From positions 372,001 through 436,000 of the forward strand of contig NZ_BMRY01000006.1 in NCBI RefSeq assembly GCF_014648875.1: 64,000 nucleotides of DNA, written 5' to 3'. Shown here piece after piece: positions 24,595 to 32,146 of the stretch. The notes beneath the pieces were generated by a model, which was not told the DNA's origin, did not search any database, and saw nothing but the letters and a program-made list of their open reading frames with translations. A program made the position numbers and the translations under genes. Numbering within the stretch: the first letter of the stretch is position 1; every line of letters starts with the position of its first letter. This stretch comes from Streptomyces parvus (GTDB taxonomy: Bacteria; Actinomycetota; Actinomycetes; Streptomycetales; Streptomycetaceae).

Positions 24595-26436
24595 TCAGGA
24601 GGCGAGCCGGCCGCGACAGGAGTGGTCGCGCAGGAAGGTGAGCGCGGCGCGGGCGGCGGCGTCGTTCTGCCGGAACGCGGGCCCGCCGGTACGGGGCCGG
24701 GTGAAGGCCCCACTGGAACGGGCGGTGGTGAACGGGCCCAGCGCGAAGCGGCGCGGGTGCGGGCGGCCCTCGTCGTCCAGGACCCGGCTGTCGCCCGGGT
24801 CCACCGCGAGCAGCCCGCCGTCGGTGACGGCCGACCCGCCGTCGCGCAGGGCGCGCAGCAGCGGGCTCGCGGTGTGCCGGAGCGAGGGGTCGGGGAGCCG
24901 GGCCTCGACCAGTGCGCGGGCCTCGGTGTGCGCACCGGGGACGGTGGCGCTGCGGGCCCGGAAGAGACCCTGCTCCTCGTCGGTCTCCACGGTGAGGCCG
25001 GCGCCGAGGAAGCGGACCACCCCGGCCCGGGAGAGGGCCAGGAGCTGCTGGAGGCGGGGGCCCGGCGGTCCGGAGGCCAGATAGCTGAAGAAGCCGTGCC
25101 ACCAGGAGCCGATGTCGCCGAGCCGGACGAGCTGGGCGTAGGCGGAGAGCAGGCCGAGGAAGACCGCGAGGTCCTCGCTGTGCTCCGGGTCGTGACGGCG
25201 GGCCAGGTCGGCGGCGATGTGGGCGCGCAGGGCTTCCTGGAGGGCTTCGGGCGAATCGTGGCGGACGCCTTCCAGGGGCCGGTCCAGGGCGTCCAGGTCG
25301 AGCCGGTCGGCGGGGTCGGGCACGGCCTCGGCGATCAGCCCGGCCAGTTCGGGGCTGCCCGGGTCGGCGGCGGCGTACTTCTCGGCGAAGACCTCGTGGG
25401 CCAGGGCGGTGCGTTCGGGGTGGGCGGTGAACAGCCGGTGGTAGTGGGCGTGGCCCAGCTCCTTCGCGACCGCCGGCCAGATGTCGCGCCGGAAGTCGAG
25501 CGGCCCGGTCCGCTCAAGCAGCTCCTCGGTCCACTCGGGTCCCAAGTGCTGTGGCAGGGGCGGCCGTTCACCGGTCCAGGGGTAGCCGATCTTCGCGTGG
25601 TACGGGACGCCGCGCCGTGATCCGACGTACAGCACCGGTTCGCGGCCGGACGGCAGGTACACCCCGTTCTCGTACCGCCCGCCGCGTCCTTCGGTGAGCA
25701 GGACCATCAGGTCGACGAAGGCGAGGCCGAAGCCCCGGACGATGACGGGCTCCCCGGGGCGCAGGGCGTCTAGGCCGCTGTCGGCGGTGAAGTCGGGCGG
25801 CAGGTGGACCAGGGCGTGCCGCCGGGCGAAATCCGCCAGTCCCTTCTGCTCGGGGTCCTGTTCGGCGTCGAGGTGGCCGACGGTGAGGACGACGAGGTCG
25901 GCGAGCAGGGGTTCGGGGCGGTCCTGGAGCCGGACGCGCTGCCGGCCGCCGCGCGGTCCGGTGACGGCGAGGGCGGTGGTGCGGTGCTCGTGCACGGTGA
26001 TGCCGGGTGGCAGGGCGGCCAGCGCGCGCTCGTAGGTCCAGCGCAGATAGGCGCTCTGGAGGCGCCGGGTGGGGAAGTCCGCCCCGGCGAGGCCGTGGAT
26101 CTCGGCCAGCACGGCGGGGTCCGCGTCCGGGGTGACGCGCCCCGCGCGGACGTCCTCGGCCCAGGCGTCCAGGGCCGGACCTGCCACGACGGGGCCGGCG
26201 AGCTCCACCGTCTCGTCGGTGAACATGGTGACGTCCTCGGCCATGGAGTTCATCCACAGCAGCGGCGACTGGTCGGGGCGCCAGATCCGGCCGCCGCCCG
26301 CCGGGTGGGGGTCGACGACGTGGAGGTCCAGGGGCAGATCCCCGTACAGCTCAACGGCGTTGGCGGCGATGCGCTCGATCACGCCCGTGCCCCGGGGGCC
26401 GCCGCCGATCACCACGATGCCGGGTGCGGCGGTCAT
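24595..26436 (-). CDS. FAD/NAD(P)-binding protein (NAD_binding_9 type)
   Basis: 613 residues. The N-terminus GIVVIGGGPRGTGVIERIAAN is an FAD/NAD dinucleotide-binding fold, followed by HVVDPHPAGGGRIWRPDQSPLLWMNSMAEDVTMF and LADLVVLTVGHLD. Such proteins are found beside LLM oxygenases and could supply or accept electrons, but a monooxygenase role is only inferred. Start at the ATG overlapping the permease stop (ATGA, 26433-26436). The C-terminal region (FALGPFTTARSSGAFTRPRTGGPAFRQND) is typical of the family. About 137 nt separate it from the ATPase gene. Confidence 0.87.
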   Translation of the reverse strand: MTAAPGIVVIGGGPRGTGVIERIAANAVELYGDLPLDLHVVDPHPAGGGRIWRPDQSPLLWMNSMAEDVTMFTDETVELAGPVVAGPALDAWAEDVRAGRVTPDADPAVLAEIHGLAGADFPTRRLQSAYLRWTYERALAALPPGITVHEHRTTALAVTGPRGGRQRVRLQDRPEPLLADLVVLTVGHLDAEQDPEQKGLADFARRHALVHLPPDFTADSGLDALRPGEPVIVRGFGLAFVDLMVLLTEGRGGRYENGVYLPSGREPVLYVGSRRGVPYHAKIGYPWTGERPPLPQHLGPEWTEELLERTGPLDFRRDIWPAVAKELGHAHYHRLFTAHPERTALAHEVFAEKYAAADPGSPELAGLIAEAVPDPADRLDLDALDRPLEGVRHDSPEALQEALRAHIAADLARRHDPEHSEDLAVFLGLLSAYAQLVRLGDIGSWWHGFFSYLASGPPGPRLQQLLALSRAGVVRFLGAGLTVETDEEQGLFRARSATVPGAHTEARALVEARLPDPSLRHTASPLLRALRDGGSAVTDGGLLAVDPGDSRVLDDEGRPHPRRFALGPFTTARSSGAFTRPRTGGPAFRQNDAAARAALTFLRDHSCRGRLAS

Positions 26437-27311
26437 CGCGCACCCGCCGTGCCCCGGGCGTAGTACCGCTCGACGTAGCGCTGGCCGATGCTCAGCAGTG
26501 TGGTGACGGCCGCGTACCAGATGGTGGCGACGAGGAGCAGCGGAATGACCTGGTAGGTGCGGTGGTAGACGAGCTGGACGGAGTACAGCAGGTCCTGCAC
26601 GGCGATGATGCTGACGATGGAGGTGCCCTTGAGGGTGCCGATCAGCATGTTCCCGGCCGGCGGCACGATGGAGCGCATGGCCTGCGGCAGCACGATGCGC
26701 CGGAACCGCCGCCACGGGCCGAGGCCGAGGGACTGGGCGGCCTCGATCTGTCCGCGCTCGACGGAGAGGATCCCGCCGCGCACCACCTCGGCGGCGTACG
26801 CGGCCTCGTGCAGGGTGAGCCCGATGACGGCGATGGTGACGGGGCCGAGGAGACTGACCGTGGAGACGCCGAGGATCTGCGGGTACAGGGCGCCGATGTT
26901 GAACCAGAACAGCAGCTGGACCAGGATCGGGGTGGACCGGAAGAGCCAGACGTACCCCCAACTGACCGCCCGGAGAACCGGGTTGCCCGAAAGCCGCAGG
27001 ACGGCGAGCAGGGCGCCCAGGGCGAATCCGAGCACCATGACCACCGCGGTGAGCCAGAGGGTGAGCCAGAGCCCGCGCAGGACGGACGCGGTGGCGAAGT
27101 ACGCGAGCACGACGTCCCACTGGAAGGCGTCGTTGCGGATCACGGAGTCCATCGCGAGCGCGAGCAGCACGAGCACGGCAACAGCCGCCGCCCAGCGACC
27201 TGTTCGGCGTACGGGAACGATGCGCGGCACCGCATCGGCAGCGTCCTTGGTGAGCGACGGCGAGGCGGGGGGAGGCGAGGACGAGGGCAGCGAGACGGTC
27301 TGCGGGGGCAT
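26433..27311 (-). CDS. Polar amino acid-type ABC transporter permease
   Basis: 292 residues from the ATG at 27309-27311 (GGAG upstream). After a Pro/Ser-rich N-terminus there are about six membrane segments and the HisMQ-type EAA loop EVVRGGILSVERGQIEAAQSLGLGPWRRFRRIVLPQA (the EAA---G signature). The single permease probably works as a homodimer with the ATPase at 23684. The frame is open upstream through GTG 27374, so a longer product is possible. Confidence 0.93.
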   Translation of the reverse strand: MPPQTVSLPSSSPPPASPSLTKDAADAVPRIVPVRRTGRWAAAVAVLVLLALAMDSVIRNDAFQWDVVLAYFATASVLRGLWLTLWLTAVVMVLGFALGALLAVLRLSGNPVLRAVSWGYVWLFRSTPILVQLLFWFNIGALYPQILGVSTVSLLGPVTIAVIGLTLHEAAYAAEVVRGGILSVERGQIEAAQSLGLGPWRRFRRIVLPQAMRSIVPPAGNMLIGTLKGTSIVSIIAVQDLLYSVQLVYHRTYQVIPLLLVATIWYAAVTTLLSIGQRYVERYYARGTAGAR

Positions 27312-27408
27312 GCGGGAGCTCCGTGGATACTCAGATCGAACACGGGGCGTGCCTTCACACCGGTAGAACCACACGTGGACCGGGCCCCTCAGCGCCGGTC
27401 CTGCTCCG

Positions 27409-27438
27409 AGATAAGCGGCGTGCGCGGGGAGTTGTCAA
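27409..27438 (-). promoter_or_regulatory. Near-consensus promoter for the permease-FAD-ATPase-LLM operon
   Basis: On the minus strand, TTGACA (27433-27438), 18-nt spacer, TTATCT (27409-27414). This fits a vegetative (HrdB-type) promoter with transcription starting near 27402, about 90 nt before the permease ATG. Confidence 0.55.
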
Positions 27439-27474
27439 GCCTGTCCACACTGTGAGCCGCAGATCTCACCTCGG

Positions 27475-27503
27475 TTGACGCGCCCTCGGATGCCTGTTCA
27501 ACT
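27475..27503 (+). promoter_or_regulatory. Promoter placing the transcription start at the leader-peptide ATG
   Basis: TTGACG at 27475-27480 with a weak -10 (TTCAAC, about 27497-27502). The start would fall near 27509-27510, making the leader peptide mRNA leaderless, which is common for short actinobacterial leader peptides. Confidence 0.4.
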
Positions 27504-27509
27504 TGGCCC

Positions 27510-27581
27510 ATGCATCCGCAGCAGTGGCTGGTCACCCGCTCCCACATCGACTTCGGTCGTGTGTGGTCCTCTTCCTGTTGA
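27510..27581 (+). CDS. 23-residue Cys-ending leader peptide (putative sulfur attenuator)
   Basis: ATG at 27510 encodes 23 residues containing TRSHIDFGRV and ending SSSC-stop. Short peptides of the form (R)SHxDxxRVxxxxC are recognised upstream of actinobacterial sulfur assimilation operons. Ribosome stalling at the final Cys codon under cysteine limitation is thought to control downstream expression. It precedes the binding-protein gene by 234 nt on the same strand. No upstream ribosome site is needed if transcription starts at the ATG. Too short to appear in most ORF lists. Confidence 0.7.
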   Translation: MHPQQWLVTRSHIDFGRVWSSSC

Positions 27582-27815
27582 GCCGACCCTCTGCTGTCCG
27601 GTTTTCCCTGCTCACGCCACTTTTCCGGCGTTCGAGCCCAGTTCCCCGCGTGACTTCACCCTCACCTTCGCCACACCGCTCCGCCCTCCCCTCGCCTTGC
27701 TGAACGCTCTTCCGCACCGCTGAAGCCTTTCGCCGCTCCCCCGTGCCGCCCCGGCTCCGTGCCGCCGCGGCCCGGGGCGGTCGGCGTCCCCCGACGAACC
27801 CGGAGAAGCACCCCC

Positions 27816-28754
27816 ATGTCCCGATCCCGGCATACCGCCCTGTTCGCCCTGGTCACCGTGACCGCCCTGACGCTCGCCGGCTGCGCGGAGCCGGCGGACC
27901 CTGCGGGTGGAGGATCCGGCGGGGCCGCCGCCCGGGGGAAGGCCCCGACGAGCGACGTCGTCTCGAAGGTAGGCAAGGACGAGGCCGCCGCGAAGCTGCT
28001 GCCCACCGGGGTGCGCGAGGCGGGCACGCTGCGGATCGCCTCGTCCGTCGGCACGCCGCCCGGCGCCTTCTACGAGGAGGACGGCTCCACGCCGGCCGGC
28101 GCCGACATCGACTTCGCGGACGCGGCGGCCCGTACCCTGGGGCTGGAGCTGAAGCGGGAGGTGGCGTCCTTCGAGGCGATCCTGCCGGCGCTCGGCAGCG
28201 GGAAGTACGACCTGGGCACGGGGAACTTCGGCGTCACCGACGAACGCCGCAAAACCATCGACTTCGTGACCTACATCAACGACGGGCAGGGCTTCGCGGT
28301 CCGCGAGGACAGCGAGCTGAAGAAGGTCACCGACCTCACCCAGCTGTGCGGCCTGGACGTGGCGACCGGGGCGGGCACCACCTTCGAGGTGACACTCCAG
28401 GAGAATCTGCCCCGGTGCGCGGAAGCGGGAAAGAAGCCGTACAAGGTCAGGACCTACGCCGACCAGGCGGCGGTCTGGATCTCGCTCCAGCAGAACCGCT
28501 CCGATGTCGTCATGTCGACCATCAACGGACTGCGCTACGCGGTGACCCAGCAGGAGGGGCTGCGCTTCCTCAACGAGTTCAAGCGGCTCGACGTGGGCTT
28601 CGCCTTCAAGAAGGGCAGCCCGCTGACCCCCGCCTTCCAGGCCGCCGTCAACCGGCTCAAGGCGGACGGGACCTACGACCGCATCCTGAGGAAGTGGGGC
28701 ACGACCGAGTCCGCGATCGAGACCTCCGAGATCTCCCCGCCCGAGCTGAAGTGA
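27816..28754 (+). CDS. ABC transporter substrate-binding lipoprotein, family 3 (amino acid type)
   Basis: 312 residues. A lipoprotein signal with lipobox LAGC (Cys about residue 22) anchors it outside the membrane. SBP_bac_3 features follow: TLRIASSVGTPPGAFYEEDGSTPAGADIDFADAAARTLGL, GKYDLGTGNFGVTDERRKTIDFVTYINDG, and the C-terminal LKADGTYDRILRKWG. The ATG at 27816 has GGAG ten nt upstream. It is divergent from the permease operon but surely its receptor. The Cys-ending leader at 27510 suggests a sulfur-containing ligand such as a cystine or methionine derivative; this is inference. Confidence 0.93.
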   Translation: MSRSRHTALFALVTVTALTLAGCAEPADPAGGGSGGAAARGKAPTSDVVSKVGKDEAAAKLLPTGVREAGTLRIASSVGTPPGAFYEEDGSTPAGADIDFADAAARTLGLELKREVASFEAILPALGSGKYDLGTGNFGVTDERRKTIDFVTYINDGQGFAVREDSELKKVTDLTQLCGLDVATGAGTTFEVTLQENLPRCAEAGKKPYKVRTYADQAAVWISLQQNRSDVVMSTINGLRYAVTQQEGLRFLNEFKRLDVGFAFKKGSPLTPAFQAAVNRLKADGTYDRILRKWGTTESAIETSEISPPELK

Positions 28755-28788
28755 CCCGGCGTCAGCCCGGACGGGACGGCAGGCGGCC

Positions 28789-30003
28789 TCAGCAGTCGCA
28801 GCCGCAGGACTCCCCGCAACAGCAGCAGCCCTCCCCGCAGTCGCCGCAGCAGCTGCACGCCTCGCAGCAGTCGCCGCAGCTCTGGCACGGCGCCTGCCGC
28901 CGCTCCCGGCTCCAGGGGTCCTCGAAGCTCCCGCAGCACATCTGGCAGGTGCAGGCGAGTCCGACCCAGACCAGGCATCCTGCGATGAGGCCGCGCCGGT
29001 CGCGGGGCGGCTGCGGTGGAGGGGGCGGGGAGCCGGGGCCGCCGGGGGCGTACGGGTTGCCGGGCGGCGCACCGTACGGATTGCCCGGCGGGGGCCCGAA
29101 GGAGCCGTCCGGGGTCAGCGGCCCCGTGCCCTCCTGGTGCGAGCAGGAGGAGGTGCCGAACGCCCGGTCGACGGAGCGCCGCAGCTCGTGGGCGAGCAGG
29201 ACGTGGACGAGCTTGCCGTCGGTGAACTCCACCTCGCGCAGCGCGAGCCGTACGCCGTGCAGCGCGTCGTCACAGAGCCGCCGCGCCTCGGCGAGCGGGG
29301 TGCCGGTGGCCGTCAGCGGGTTCCAGGCGCCCGACGCGGCGTCCGCCTCCCGGTCCTCGACCGCGTCCAGCAGATGGGCGAGCCGCCCGAAGAGCCGGCC
29401 GGCCTCCGCGAGGGGCGCGGCGTTCTGCGGCTTCCCGGCGAGGTGGGCGGTGTGGGCGAAGGCGGCGGCGGTGGCGGTCTCGGTGGGTTCGGTGACCGTC
29501 AGCAGCGGGGTGCCGAGTCCGGCGAGCGTCTCGATCCCGGTCTGCCGGTCGACCGCGTCGACCAGGAGGGCGGTGTCGAAGCCGAGGGCCGCGCCGGTCC
29601 GCGCACCCGCCCGGTCCCATCCGGCGGCCACCCGGCGCGCGGCGGCGGCGACCGGGCGGCGGGCCAACAGCCCGTCGCGGTCGGCGACGTGGTCGCGGAC
29701 CTTGGCCGAGGCGAGGACGAGCGAGACTGCGGCGGCGAGCCGGGCCCCTTCGCCCTGGGCGACCGGCGCGGTGCGCATGGCGCGCAGCGGGCAGGGGCCC
29801 GCGGTGCGACGCCCGCCGGGCGCGAGGCCCGTCTGAGCCTCCGTCAGGACAGAGACGATGAGGCCGTCGTAGTTCGTCACGATACGGGCGAACTGTCCGT
29901 GATCCGCCCTCAGAGCCAGGCAGAGACCGCAGAGATGGGCCATCCACTCGACCCTGAGACCTTCGGAGAGGCGGTGGGTGCAGGGCCTGACGATTCCGAA
30001 CAC
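28789..30003 (-). CDS. DUF5685 family protein with an extremely cysteine-rich C-terminus
   Basis: 404 residues. The N-terminus MFGIVRPCTHRLSEGLRVEWMAHLCGLCLALRADHG with three conserved cysteines and HYDG-like VTNYDGL motif matches DUF5685. A helical domain (to about 280) is followed by a Pro/Gly linker, a hydrophobic stretch (LIAGCLVWVGLACTCQMC) and a terminal segment (373-404) with 15 Cys in 32 residues, arranged as CxxC and CC(C)C clusters. This suggests metal or Fe-S binding or palmitoylation-like anchoring; no function is known. It converges on the SBP gene with a 34-nt gap and no clear terminator. Confidence 0.85.
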   Translation of the reverse strand: MFGIVRPCTHRLSEGLRVEWMAHLCGLCLALRADHGQFARIVTNYDGLIVSVLTEAQTGLAPGGRRTAGPCPLRAMRTAPVAQGEGARLAAAVSLVLASAKVRDHVADRDGLLARRPVAAAARRVAAGWDRAGARTGAALGFDTALLVDAVDRQTGIETLAGLGTPLLTVTEPTETATAAAFAHTAHLAGKPQNAAPLAEAGRLFGRLAHLLDAVEDREADAASGAWNPLTATGTPLAEARRLCDDALHGVRLALREVEFTDGKLVHVLLAHELRRSVDRAFGTSSCSHQEGTGPLTPDGSFGPPPGNPYGAPPGNPYAPGGPGSPPPPPQPPRDRRGLIAGCLVWVGLACTCQMCCGSFEDPWSRERRQAPCQSCGDCCEACSCCGDCGEGCCCCGESCGCDC

Positions 30004-30312
30004 GACGATCCCCCGAGAGCCGTTCAGCCGGTGCGCGACGCTCGCGCACCGGGGCGTCGTGCATCGTATCCAGCCATCCGTTCACCCGTCCGTCGGCAGC
30101 ATCACCCGTACGGCTCGACGCATCATATTTTCTTTTCGCAACCCCCCTTATGCGGGACGAACCCTGACGAATCGCCACATCCTCTGCACCAGTAGCGTCA
30201 CGAATCGCCTGCGAGCCGACTATCTACTTGGCGCGCTATCCGCATCATGGACGACCATAGGGATACGAAAGAGATGCGGAACGCCACAGAACCGCGGTGA
30301 GAGGAGGCGTCC

Positions 30313-30756
30313 ATGGGATCGGTGCGCAAGGCGAGTGCCTGGCTGGGCCTCGTGGAGGACAACGACGAGCGGTACTACGACGACGAGTACAACGAGGGCA
30401 CGGAGACCGGTACGGGCAACCAGGCCTGGGTCACCGACCCGCGGGTGCAGGTGGCCGCCGAGGCCGCCGAGGAGCGGGACCGCCGGATCGCGACGGTGAC
30501 CCCGGACAGCTTCCGGGACGCGCGGGCCATCGGTGAGCTCTTCCGGGACGGCGTCCCGGTGATCGTCAACCTCACGGCCATGGACCCCGCCGACGCCAAG
30601 CGCGTGGTGGACTTCGCCGCCGGGCTGATCTTCGGTCTGCGCGGCTCGATCGACCGGGTGGCCACCCGGGTCTTCCTGCTGTCCCCCGCCGACACCCAGG
30701 TGGTGGCGGGCGAAGCCGCCGGCCGCAAGGCCGACGGCTTCTTCAACCAGAGCTGA
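30313..30756 (+). CDS. sflA: SepF-like cell division protein
   Basis: 147 residues, shorter than the dcw-cluster SepF. The N-terminus MGSVRKASAWLGLVEDNDERYYDDEY is the SepF amphipathic helix plus acidic linker, and the C-terminal SepF domain includes ARAIGELFRDGVPVIVNLTAMDPADAKRVVDFAAGLIFGLRGSIDRVATRVFLLSPADT. Streptomyces carry two SepF-like proteins besides SepF that affect Z-ring and hyphal tip behaviour. The symbol sflA is proposed because this chromosomal neighbourhood (before der, cmk, scpAB) holds sflA in S. coelicolor as I remember it. GAGGAGG lies before the ATG. Confidence 0.82.
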   Translation: MGSVRKASAWLGLVEDNDERYYDDEYNEGTETGTGNQAWVTDPRVQVAAEAAEERDRRIATVTPDSFRDARAIGELFRDGVPVIVNLTAMDPADAKRVVDFAAGLIFGLRGSIDRVATRVFLLSPADTQVVAGEAAGRKADGFFNQS

Positions 30757-30823
30757 GCAGGGCGCTCGCCGGAAAGATCCGGTCAACGCCGCCGGCCGGC
30801 GTGCGCGTCACGGCGCACCTCCG

Positions 30824-32044
30824 TCACCGGAAGGCGTCGAGACCGGTGAGCGCCTTGCCCAGTACCAGCTGGTGCATCTCCACGGTGCCCTCGTAGGTGA
30901 GCACCGACTCCAGGTTCGTCGCGTGCCGCATGACCGGATACTCCAGCGAGATTCCGTTGGCCCCGAGGATCGTGCGCGAGGTGCGGCAGATCTCGATCGC
31001 CTCCCGCACGTTGTTGAGCTTGCCGAAACTGACCTGCTCCGGCCGGAGACCGCCCGCGTCCATCCGGCGGCCCAGGTGGTGGGCGAGCAGGATGCCCTTG
31101 TGCAGCTCCAGGGCCATGTCCGCCAGCTTGGCCTGGGTGAGCTGGAAACCGCCGATCGGGCGGCCGAACTGCTCCCGGCTCCTCGCGTAGTCGAGGGCCG
31201 ACTCGAAGCTGGCCCGCGCCGCGCCCATGGACCCCCAGACGATGCCGTAGCGCGCATGGCTCAGACAGCTGAGCGGGCCGCGCAGCCCCTTCGCGTCCGG
31301 CAGCACGGCGTCGGCCGGCAGCCGCACCTCGTCCATGACCAGCTCACTGGTGACCGAGGCGCGCAGCGACCACTTGTGGTGGATCTCCGGGGCCGAGAAG
31401 CCGGGGGCGTCGGTCGGCACGACGAAGCCCCGGATGCCCCGGCCGTCCTCGCCCTCGTCGGTCTGCGCCCAGACGACGGCGACCCCGGCGACCGAGCCAT
31501 TGGTGATCCACATCTTGCGGCCGGTGAGGATCCAGTCCTCGCCGTCGCGCTTGGCGTACGTCCGCATCCCCGCCGGGTCCGAGCCGTGGTCGGGCTCGGT
31601 CAGGCCGAAGCAGCCGATGATCTCGCCGGCCGCCATGCCGGGCAGCCACCGCTGCTTCTGCTCCTCGGACCCGAAGCGGTGGATCGCGTACATGGCGAGC
31701 GACCCCTGTACGGAGACGAGCGAGCGGATCCCGGAGTCGGCGGCCTCCAGCTCCAGGCAGGCCAGCCCGTACTGGACGGCGCTCGCACCGGCGCAGCCGT
31801 AGCCGTCCAGGGACATGCCGAGCGCGCCCAGGGCGCCGAGTTCGCGGGCCAGCTCCCGGATACCGGGCAGCTCGCCCTTCTCGTACCACTCGGCGATGTG
31901 CGGCAGGACCCGGTCGGTGGCCCAGGTGCGGACGGTGTCGCGGATCGCGAGGTCGTCCGGGCCGAGCAGGTCGTCGATACCGAGGGGATCGGCGGCGTCG
32001 AACGGCGGGAGCTTCGACGGCTTCGCGGACTCGGTGCTGGACAT
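30824..32044 (-). CDS. Acyl-CoA dehydrogenase, glutaryl-CoA dehydrogenase type
   Basis: 406 residues from the ATG at 32042-32044 (GGAGG seven nt upstream). IIGCFGLTEPDHGSDPAGM is the flavin-contact loop, WITNGSVAGVAVVWA follows, and LTYEGTVEMHQLVLGKALTGLDAF carries the Glu that acts as catalytic base in glutaryl-CoA dehydrogenases. It likely oxidises and decarboxylates glutaryl-CoA to crotonyl-CoA in lysine or tryptophan breakdown; other short-branched acyl-CoAs are possible. Soluble, FAD-dependent homotetramer. It converges on the SepF-like gene. Confidence 0.88.
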   Translation of the reverse strand: MSSTESAKPSKLPPFDAADPLGIDDLLGPDDLAIRDTVRTWATDRVLPHIAEWYEKGELPGIRELARELGALGALGMSLDGYGCAGASAVQYGLACLELEAADSGIRSLVSVQGSLAMYAIHRFGSEEQKQRWLPGMAAGEIIGCFGLTEPDHGSDPAGMRTYAKRDGEDWILTGRKMWITNGSVAGVAVVWAQTDEGEDGRGIRGFVVPTDAPGFSAPEIHHKWSLRASVTSELVMDEVRLPADAVLPDAKGLRGPLSCLSHARYGIVWGSMGAARASFESALDYARSREQFGRPIGGFQLTQAKLADMALELHKGILLAHHLGRRMDAGGLRPEQVSFGKLNNVREAIEICRTSRTILGANGISLEYPVMRHATNLESVLTYEGTVEMHQLVLGKALTGLDAFR

Positions 32045-32146
32045 GAGGGTGCCTCCGGCGGCTCGCACGGTGCTCGGAGGGACCGGGAGACGCCCGCCCT
32101 CCGAAAACTAGCAGTGGTAGTCAGGGCGTTGTGCTGACGTTACGGG

